From Anaeramoeba flamelloides (Eukaryota; Metamonada; Anaeramoebidae): a DNA stretch of 64,000 bases. The notes below the pieces were generated by a model. The model did not search any database, was not told the DNA's origin, and was given only the letters and a program-made list of their open reading frames with translations. Below, piece after piece: positions 11,020 to 20,568 of this stretch. Position 1 is the first letter of the stretch, and each line of letters starts with the position of its first letter. The stretch covers positions 1,178,001 to 1,242,000 of the forward strand of contig JANTQA010000057.1 in assembly GCA_027625915.1 (NCBI GenBank), written 5' to 3'. Made by a program: the position numbers and the translations under genes.

Positions 11020-11480
11020 GAAAGTGATCAACAAACACAACAACTAGATTACAGACTGTTTGGTACTGATGGTGTTTGAAATAGAAATGGGATACAATTT
11101 CAGATGATTATTATTGTTTCAATTTTTATAATTCTTTTCCATTCGCCAGCCATATACAGCTAACAACAAAAAAAAGTAGCTACAAAATTAAATCTATTTC
11201 TTCACGATTTATTTGGATAAAACAAAAGAAAGTGAGGTTGATCTGAAAATTTTTTCTCTTTTATTGTTCAAACACCACTCAAAAATAAAGAAAATACTCC
11301 TCAACACCAACAGCACCAGAATTCTCGAAAAGGACAAGAACCAAAATTGTCAACAACAGAATTATCAACAACAAAATTATCAACATCAATAGCTACAACA
11401 ACAACAACAAAATTCTCAACAGGGACATGAACCAAATGAGATTATAATTATAGATCTGGTCAAAGATCTGTATTAACTCT
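11020..11480 (+). pseudogene. Decayed copy of the Gln/Asn-rich coiled-coil gene
   Basis: Bases about 11035-11070 (ACTAGATTACAGACTGTTT and following) match the 5' part of the gene exon at about 5955-5985. Bases about 11340-11440 (AATTATCAACAACAAAATTA type repeats, then CAACAGGGACATGAACCAAA) match about 6390-6535. The intervening coding sequence is shortened and interrupted by stops, so this is a degraded duplicate rather than a working gene. Confidence 0.6.
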
Positions 11481-11950
11481 TGTTTCAATGAAAAAAAAAA
11501 ATATATCAAATGAAAACTAGATCAGACAACAACTGAAACAAGAAAAACAATTGTTGAATTTTAGGTTTGGCCAAACCAAACCAATTCCAAGATCCTGTTG
11601 TTTGTGCGTCTTATTTTTTTAACTGAAAATATCTGTCATGCTAATTGAATCGAAAAAATAAACACATTATTTATCTTACAAGAAAACAGAACTTTTTATT
11701 TAACAAGACTGTAACCTCGAACATGAAGCTAAACTGAACCAAATTTAGATTTTGAAATTCTGTAAAACCTTTCTTTTCAAGGATCAAGAAGATCGAGAAA
11801 GAAAAATTTTTTTCTATTGATTTGGAAATAAAAAAAGATAGAATCAAAAATGAAAAAAAAGTAAAGATCAAGTTTATTTTAAAAAATTATCTGGTGATGG
11901 GTTGAAGTTGTTCTTTTTTTAGAATCTTGTTCTTTTAATTGTTTATTAGT

Positions 11951-11961
11951 TAAAAAAAAAC
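11951..11961 (-). terminator. RNA polymerase III terminator of the tRNA-Ser
   Basis: Directly downstream of the tRNA on the minus strand is an uninterrupted T-run (A-run on plus at 11952-11960), the usual Pol III stop signal. Confidence 0.75.
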
Positions 11962-12042
11962 GACAGGAGCAGGACTCGAACCTGCGCTCCCAGAGGGAAT
12001 TTGATTTCGAGTCAAACGCCTTAACCACTCGGCCATCCTGCC
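11962..12042 (-). tRNA. tRNA-Ser(CGA)
   Basis: The 81-nt minus-strand cloverleaf has a 7-bp acceptor stem (GGCAGGA with TCCTGTC, one G-U pair), a D arm with GCCGAGTGGTTAAGGC, an anticodon stem TTTGA/TCAAA with loop CTCGAAA (anticodon CGA, reading UCG), a long class-II variable arm, and a T arm GCAGGTTCGAGTCCTGC. The long variable arm and serine-type D arm agree with the anticodon. There is no intron and CCA is not encoded. The internal A box (TGGCCGAGTGG) and B box (GGTTCGAGTCC) are intact. On the minus strand the gene is followed by a T-run (A-rich on plus at 11952-11960), a plausible RNA polymerase III terminator. Confidence 0.97.
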
Positions 12043-12303
12043 TTGAAAACATTAAAAGTTATATTCATAATATATTCCACTGGGTTATTTAGGTTTTATT
12101 ACGATATATTTTCTGTTTGAAGAGAAAAATATTGTTATTTCTAAAATAAAAAGTTCCAAAATCAAATATTATTGTCATAAAATACAACTCAGATTTCCAA
12201 ATACTTCAAATAAAAACCTAAAACCTCGACTTTAAAGCTAACAATAAAATCTCTTAATTAAAACTATTCAGATCTTTACTTTCAAAATTAAAAATAAATA
12301 GTA

Positions 12304-12779
12304 CAGTGGTGTAGCTAACCCATGTTTTTTATTTTAAATCATTACAAAAATTTAACTCATGAAAAAAATATTGGCTGACTCTAGAAATAAAAGAAACAAA
12401 TCAATCGGACGAAAACAGTACATAAACAAGAAATTGGGTTCTTTAAATAAATTTTAAAAAAGAATTATGAAGATACTGGAAGATTAAAATGCAATTTTTT
12501 GACAAAAAAATGAGAAAAATTTCATTTTTTGAATTTTTTAAAAAAAAATCGATTAATCTCAGAAATTTTGTCAATAGGATGAAATTTTTAAAACAAAAGT
12601 ATTTAATATAATTGAGCCATTTCAGTTAATCAAAGATCTAACCTCTAAAGTCAATTTGGTTCTGAATCAAGAATCTATAAGTGATTTCTGGTCTTCCAAT
12701 ACCCAAGTCTGAAAAAAAAACACAAGTTAAATTTTGGTAATGGGTTAAAGGTTGTCTGAACGGGTTATTTCCACCACTG
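12304..12779. mobile_element. CAGTGGTG-ended MITE, copy 1 (about 476 bp)
   Basis: Begins CAGTGGTG after TA and ends CCACCACTG. It aligns end to end with 39629-40106, sharing landmarks such as ATTTAACTCATG, AATGGCTGA-like sequence, GAGCCATT, AATCAAAGATCTAACCTCTA and TGGGTTAAAGGTTGTC. There is no coding capacity. The CAGTGG termini and a TA at one flank in each copy suggest a Tc1/mariner-type non-autonomous element. The right flank here is TG, so the duplication is not clean. Confidence 0.75.
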
Positions 12780-14179
12780 TGTTAGCTTATATTTCTTACT
12801 ATAATTTCCTTGCTAATTAATCGATCAAAATCGAAGAGTTTCAGAATTTGTAAACATTACAATAACAAAAAAATATATACAGGTGTAATTAACTATAAAT
12901 GATGTAAAATATTAAAATTAATTCAAAAATCAACTAAAAAATTAGAAAAGAAGATCAAATTGCAAAAACTCATACCAAACTAAATGTTTCGAATTTTAAC
13001 AATAAAAAAACATTCAAAAAAAACTTATTTAATTAATTACAGTTCTCAAAACTCAAACTTCAAGTATTAAAGGTGACATTTTATAAATGGTATATTATTC
13101 AGTTGTTACTCATTTTATTTTTTCTACCAAGTAAAAATTAAAGTTTTAAAATCCCCCTTAAATAATTTATTAAATTTCTTAAAAACCAAGATATCCAGTA
13201 ATATTCTTTTGGGTTATCCAGAGTATAAAGAACGAAATATAATTACTCAAACAAGTTATTTTATTAATTTTTATTTCGAAGAAAGGAAATTCATTTCCTT
13301 TTACAATAAAAAAAGTTATTATAAAAAATTTATTATTTTTTATTTTTATTATTATACTCATTTTAATTGGAACAAATTTTATTTGTTTGAAAATCGTTAA
13401 AAAATTGAGAATATATTTCAAAATTTCTGATAATTTTAATTTTAGAGTTATTACTGATTTATTTAAATATTGAAAATTATTATATTCATTATCAAATAAA
13501 AATAACCAGATTAAAGAGTATTTTATTTCGATTATAAGTTGAAAATTTTATCAATTTCATTCAAGTTTTATATTAGTATTTATAATTTAATATTTTGGTT
13601 GTTTTTCTCATATTTTTCAGTTAAACTAATTTACAAAATATTAAGAATTATTGAATTAAACAAAAGATATTTTTTTCAAGTTTAAAATAGTTCTTGTAAT
13701 TTTTTTTAATTTAAAGGTCATTTTTTATACAGATTCTTTCGAAACTTGGTGCCATACGTTTTAAATTATATTTGAGTAGACTTTTTCATCAACAATAAGA
13801 TTTCTTTACTCTATAAAGAAAATTATGTTTTTTTACAATTTGGAAATATGTTTAAATAGGAACTTTTGAGAAATAAGAAAACTAGACTAAAACCTTTTAA
13901 AACAAGAATTTTTTATTTCTGAAAATAAAATTTAAAGAAACTCTGGTCTTGTAGTAATCAGATTTTTGACTTCATTTTTCAATTCCGGGATGATATAAGA
14001 AAAAAATTAGCCTTTATTCTTAAAATTACTCATTGATTTATTTTTTTTGCTCGTCACTGAAGAGAAATTTCTATTAATAAATACTTTGCTCGACTTTCAT
14101 ATCTCTTATATTTTTAACTTTAATCAAATTAATTCTGGAAATTAAATATTAACAAAAAAAAAAAACAAAGCATTCCGGT
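12780..14179. other. AT-rich intergenic DNA with a repeat remnant
   Basis: Short open frames at 13179-13421 on both strands are low-complexity and unsupported. About 13945-14000 is an inverted diverged copy of the repeat found at 2420-2580 and 3600-3770. Nothing else is recognisable. Confidence 0.5.
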
Positions 14180-15480
14180 TTACAATCCCTGGAATTTGAA
14201 AAAGGATTATTTTGTGTTGGGTGTGGCAACTTGCCAATTTAATACTTTGCTGAACGATCTTGGATTTTGTATAGGTTTTATGAGTTGTTCAAAATGGCAA
14301 TTTTGACAATTTATTTATTTTTTTTCCCAAGTCTCATTTAAAGAACGCAAGACTATATATCAGAAGGTGAAAATATAAAGAAATATGATTTGATTTTTGG
14401 GTTTTTGATTCTATATTTTTATTCATCGGGTTTTATTCATATTTGGAGCTTTTAAAAAAATTTTTTTTCTTTATATTAATTGTCTAAAAAGTAAATTTGT
14501 TTTTTCTTCGAACACCCAAAAATCTCAATTTATTCTTAAACACCTACCAATATATTAATCTTTGATCCTAGAATTTGGATTTCGGAAATAAATAACTTAA
14601 GGGCCCAGTCATTATGGTGAAATTTTTTTTTCTGAAATGGAAAAAAACTTTTTCATAATTTTTATAAGGACCTAACACAAATCAAAAACCAACTAAACTA
14701 TGATGTACGATCGATCTCCAAAAATCAACAACTAAAGATGGTACCATTTTAAAGGAAAAGGTGCCCAAGAGCGACACACAATTTTCAATTTGAATGGTAA
14801 GAATAGATAATTCTGAAAACAACAAGGTAAGTTTTGAAGTGCCGTTCTTTGGCGCTTTTTGGGATCTTGGTGATTTTTTTTTTCAATTTTTTCATTTTTC
14901 AAAAGAGTTATTTTTATCGTAAGATTATTACAAAATCCATACTTGGTCAAATTTATAGGGTTACAAAATAACCACAAATCAGATTAAATCGAATTAAATT
15001 GATTTCAAAATTCAAGAAAGCAATTTGTTTTAAATTAAAGAAATTTAAGCATTTGAAAATATATCATGAGAAAAGATAAATTTTTTTTTTAAAATTTTGA
15101 TTTTTTTAAATTGAGAACTCTTTAAAACTTATTTTTCTTCGTTGAATTTTTTGTCAAAGAGATCCAATGAAATTTTTTTTTTTTTTTGATTTGAATTTTT
15201 TTGACAAGGGTTCATAAGAATTTTTTTTTTTTGTTATTTGAATTTTGTCAACGAAAAGAAGGGCTATTTTACAATACCCTTTTTGGTCTCAGGCCACCCC
15301 TTGAGTATGGAGCATATTAATGGTAAATGACTATACCCTTAATTATAAAAAATCGCTCTTTTGAATAACTCTTAAAACCCTTAAAAAGCACAAGATCGAT
15401 CTACAAAGAATTAAATTAACAAGTGGCCACACCCAACACAAAATAATCTTTTTTCAAATTTCAGAGGTTATAAACCTTAA
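14180..15480. mobile_element. Composite inverted-repeat element, about 1.3 kb
   Basis: The left arm, about 14181-14265, contains GAATTTGAAAAAGGATTATT, then TTGTGTTGGGTGTGGC. The right arm, about 15391-15478, is its inverted equivalent (GTGGCCACACCCAACACAAA, then ATAATC). The arms are about 85 bp and clearly related along their length. Inside, about 14601-15311 is a second repeat that recurs at 42424-43262. No transposase is recognisable. Related arms recur as three alternating units at 28.42-29.12 kb. Confidence 0.65.
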
Positions 15481-16073
15481 CTTTGAAAAACTTGTCACAA
15501 AACCTCAATTTGGTCAATTAACAAACAAGTTGAGAGTTTTTTTAAATTCCCATTTTGGGACCAATTGTCAAATTGATTTTTCTTGTAAAAAAGTAGTAAA
15601 TGTTCTCTTTTCTAATATTTATAAATGCCATTTTTTGTTCTTTTTAAATCACAAACCAAAATATAACCATTAAATTGAATTTAGTATCTAAAATAATTCA
15701 AAGACCCATAAAACCAAAATTTAAACATCTTCAATTTTCCTCAATTTGAAGTCTAAATTTTAAATATTAAGTACAGGTGAATTTTTTGGATTTTTTGATT
15801 CTAGGATTTTAGGTTCATGTGAAATTGACTTTAAGAGTTTGGAAATGGGTAACAATCAAGTTTGAGGAATTTCAATTTCATATATCTTCATTGATCAGAT
15901 AAAAATAAGTAAAAAAATAACTAAGAAATTTTCCTATTCAACAACCACCAAACAATTAAAACCGGTAGAACAATTTTTTGCCATTTGATAATTTTTTTTA
16001 GAGAAATGTGAATGAAAATATTTTTCATTTTTTATCTTTTTAACTCATTTATTAAAAATATTCAACTTTACAA
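15481..16073. other. Upstream region of the RasGEF gene
   Basis: AT-rich DNA with no coding support. It should contain the promoter and 5' leader of the RasGEF gene. I see no distinctive element beyond T-rich stretches immediately upstream of the start codon. Confidence 0.4.
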
Positions 16074-19000
16074 ATGACACAAAGAGCTGAGGATTTTTTA
16101 AAGACTCTTGCTATTCCACAAAGAAATGGTCGAAGACAGAGAAGAATGACAAGAAGAGAAAATAGTCAAAATGAAAAAGTAAACACAAACACAACAACAA
16201 ATAACACACAAACACAAACACAAACAACAAACAACCAGGAAGAACACAACCAAAGTGTTGAAACAGGAAAAGGAACAGGAAGGGGAAGAGGAATAGGAAG
16301 AGGAACAGGTAGAGGAATAGGTATCGGTCGTGGAAGAGGAAGAGGAAGAGGAAGAGGAAGAGGAAGAGGAAGAGGAAGAGGAAGAGGAAGAGGAAGAGGA
16401 ATTGGTATCGGTCGTGGAAGAGGAAGAGGAAGAGGAACAGGAATTGAGAGTAACACAACAAGAAACAGAATGGATATTTTAAGAAAAAAAATGGAAGAAA
16501 GGAAAATGGGATCAACAAATAATAAATTAAAGAGATTTACAAGCCAAACCAATCAAAAAAATGTTCACAATCGATTTAATACTGTGGGAAGAGGCAAAGG
16601 AATTGGAAGAGGAATAGGAAGAGGAATTAGTAGAGGAATAGGCAGAGGAACAGGAACAGAAACAGGAATAGGTAGAGGAAGAGGTATTGGAAGAGGACTA
16701 TCAACAGATCAAAAAAATATCACACAAACAATAATAAAAACAGAAAATAGTACACAAACATCAACAACAACTAATACAATTTCAAATAATCAGGAAAAGC
16801 AAAACAAAATCGAAGAACAAAAGAATAATAACCCAAACGAAACAATAACAAAAAGTAAGAAAATGGAAGAAATGCTTGGACTAAAAGAAAAAGAAGACAA
16901 AACTCAAAAAATTTTAGAAATGAAAAAGAAATTGAAAGAAAAAGAAGACAGAATCCAAAAGGAATTGGAAGAAAAGAAAAGAAAGGAAGAAAGACAAAAA
17001 GAACTCGAAGAAGAAGAGAACGAAAGAAAAAGACAAGAAGAAATTGAAAAGGCAAATGAAATTAAAAAAGAAGATTGGATCGCATATCTTTTTAAAAAAA
17101 ATCCAAATATTTTGGAATTTAGAGAAAAACTTACACCCTTAACAGGTGAAAATAGGTAATTAAATCATTTCATTTTCCTTTTTTCTCCTTTTCTTTCTCC
17201 TCTTTGCTCCCCCCCCCCCCCCCCCCACACACACACACAACCTTCCCCTCCTTTCCCCAAAACTTTGGTTAACCAAATTAAATAAATTAATAACAAAATT
17301 AACTCAACATTTATCCTGATATAATTTAAAACAAATAGTTTTGATAATCTTTTATCAACCTCAAAAACAGAAGTCAAAAACCATCTTTCCCAAAAATATA
17401 TGTTACAATTAATTATGGAACACCTTGAGACTGCTGGTTTAAAAAAATCAAGAAAAACAATTGAAGAACTTTCTTCAGTTAGATGTAATTATTATTGTTT
17501 TTCTTTTTTTCAAAAAACAAAATTTATCAAATTATAAATAAATTAATGAATATATATATATATTTTTATATAATATTATATATAATTATATGATATTTAA
17601 TTCCAAATTATTTTAAAAACAAACTTAAAAACAAAAATGACAAATTATAAATAATTTAGATGAAAGAAGCACTGGTAAAAAAAGTACCCTAAGGTTACTC
17701 CTACAATTAGGGATTCGAAATTTAGGAGAAATTTGGGACCTAACTCCGCCAAATGTTGAAAATGAAGACAAGAATACAGAAAATGAAGATCCAGAAATTT
17801 TTATAACATCCGATTATGTAAACTTGGGAAATGAAAAAAAAGAGTTACAACAAAAAAGTGTTAATGTTTACGAAGAAGGTCCAGATAGTGAAGAAAATAT
17901 CATCATTACTAAAGTCAATAATATCACTGAAATTAAAGCAGGTACTTTAAATAAGTTAGTTCAATGGCTAACTGCAGAGGATATTAAAGATTTGAATTAT
18001 TTAGATTTTATGAAAACCTTTTTAATGACTTACCAGTCATTTACAACACCACAACAATTTTTTGAAAAGTTGGTTGAGCGATATAAGGTGCCTCGAAACA
18101 AGAACCAAACCTTTATGGAATTTAAAAAAAGTAGGAGCCTGATCCAGCTTCGTCTTGGCAATGTTTTAAAAAAATGGATCGAAAACCATTTTGATGACTT
18201 TAATGAAAGACTACTTGAACAAATCAATACATTTATTGATACCCATTTAATACGTGATGGTAATTCTGGACTTGCTAGATCAATTAGATCAACAATTAAT
18301 AAGCAATTAAAGGGGAATACACACCATGAAAAATTGTTTTCTACACAGCCTCCTGATCCAATAGTACCAAAAAATATTTTTAGCCCTGAGTTTTCTTTAC
18401 TTGATTTAGATCCTGAAGAATTTGCCAGACAAGAAACAATTATTGAATTTGGAATTTATACAAAAATTCGAGTAAGCACAAATTATTTTGTTTTTTTTTC
18501 TTTTTGAAAAATATTTTTTTGATTATTATTAATTTTTAAAACACAAAATCGAATATAGACATTTCGAAAAATAGGGGTTTTTTTCTCCATAAAAACTGGA
18601 TTTTAGAGAGAAATAGATTTGTAATTTAAACTAAAATTCAAAATTTTACACACAGTTAAAACGGTTCGAACAATCACAACAATACAATTTCCTGAAAATT
18701 GGAAATAATTTTGTTTTTTGCAAAATATGAAAAATCATTTTTTCATCTTTTAGTTTTTTGTTTTAATTACATTTTTTTGAATTAAGTGACTTGTTTCGTT
18801 TTTTCGAAATATTTTTTTTTCAATGATTGATATTAGATTAAAGTTGAGTTGTTCAAAATAGAAGAACCCAAATAAAACTAGTTGATAATATCTAACCATT
18901 TGATCGATCAATATTTCTAATAGAATTTAAACAAATTTACCAATGTATATTTTTTTTTGTTTTGCGATCTCCAAAATTTTTAACACATCGATAATTTATT

Positions 19001-20524
19001 AGTATAGATATTTATTTTTTTTTTTTTTTTGAGAGTATTGCAATTTATAAATAATTGTTAACATTCCAATTAGTGAATGGTTCTAATTTGATATTTCTTC
19101 GAGAATTGATTAAATAGGATTTTTTTTTTCAAAAATTAAATTTTGATGTTTTAAAAATTTTGAATTGGAGTTTCCTATATCAAAAAATTGGTAATTTACA
19201 AAGACATAACAAAATGTATTTTATAATTTATCAGAACCCGAATTAAGAAATGGTAAACCAAAAGGATATAAGGTATTTCCAAAAAATAGGTGAAAATTTA
19301 ATTTTAAAATATCTTTATTAAGCTTCATTTTAATATCACTATTTAAATATACAAAATTGTGATTCATAAATTTATTGATTTCTTGATATTAATTCAATTT
19401 GCTTGTTAGTATTACATTACTTAATTAAAAATTCAATTTTCTGATCTAATTTATATGATATTTTTTAGGGTGAAAATTGGTGCATTTTTTTTTTTTTTGG
19501 CCTTTTTGATCATAATCTATTTGTTGTTAGCACTATTCTTAAATTGATAATATTAAATTAAGAGGATTATTACTACTAATTAAATAGACCTATTCTTTGC
19601 AAGTAAATTCCATTTCAAAAATTGTTACCCAAAATAATAAATTGGAAAAAAAAAAAAAATCTTTTAGTATTCAAGAACAACTAATTATTAAATCTGATTA
19701 ATAATTCGCATTTAAATTAATATAAACCTATAAAACCCTGATATTTTAAAAATAAAAAAAAATAAAATCAAAACTCAAAAAAGTGAATCACAATTTTTGA
19801 AATGAGTATCACAGATTTTTTATTACTGAACTTTCACTGAAAACAGTTAACAAGATGATTTTTGGCTAATAAAAATCTAAAATTTAAAAGTTATTATCAA
19901 GTATCAATTTTCTTCATGTTAATTGGTCTTTTCTAAGATGTATATAAAGTATTTCCAAAAAAGTGGGCATTTTTTTTAACATTTCAGAAAAAATCATCTT
20001 TGTTAGTACAGGTATTCGTTAATTGACAATACCAAATTTAGTTTAATATTAATATTGATTGAATCGATGACTAATGATATTTATTTCAAAATATGTCTGT
20101 TGAAATATTTCAAAAAATGAAAAAAAAAAATGCACTTTTTTTGGACAAAACAATGCATGGTTAATTTCAATGAAAAACGGGTATTATGGTAAGAATCAAA
20201 ACAATTTTTAAAACAATAAAATACAGTTATAAGTTTTCAATTCTCCATTGAGAATTTACTGAGATTAAATCTCTTTATGAAAAAAAAATTTAGAATCAAA
20301 AAGGAAAAAAAAAAAACCAATTTTCACCTTAAAAAAATATCATATAAAATCGAGATCAGAAAATTTAATATCTTTTATTTAAGTAATGTAATACTAACAA
20401 AAAAATTGAATTATTATCAAGAAATCAATAAATTTATGAATCATAATTTTGTATATTTAAATAGTTTTTTGATGATATAGCTTTATAAAGATATTTTATA
20501 AATTAAATTTCGACCTATTTTTAG

Positions 20525-20568
<44 letters not shown>

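Noticed and set aside
14732-14977. 81-aa minus-strand frame
   Set aside because: Lies wholly within the dispersed repeat shared with 42.4-43.3 kb, where the frame is not preserved.
16111-16552. Two long minus-strand frames rich in F/L and P/L/I
   Set aside because: Antisense shadows of the GGAAGA array in the RasGEF exon.
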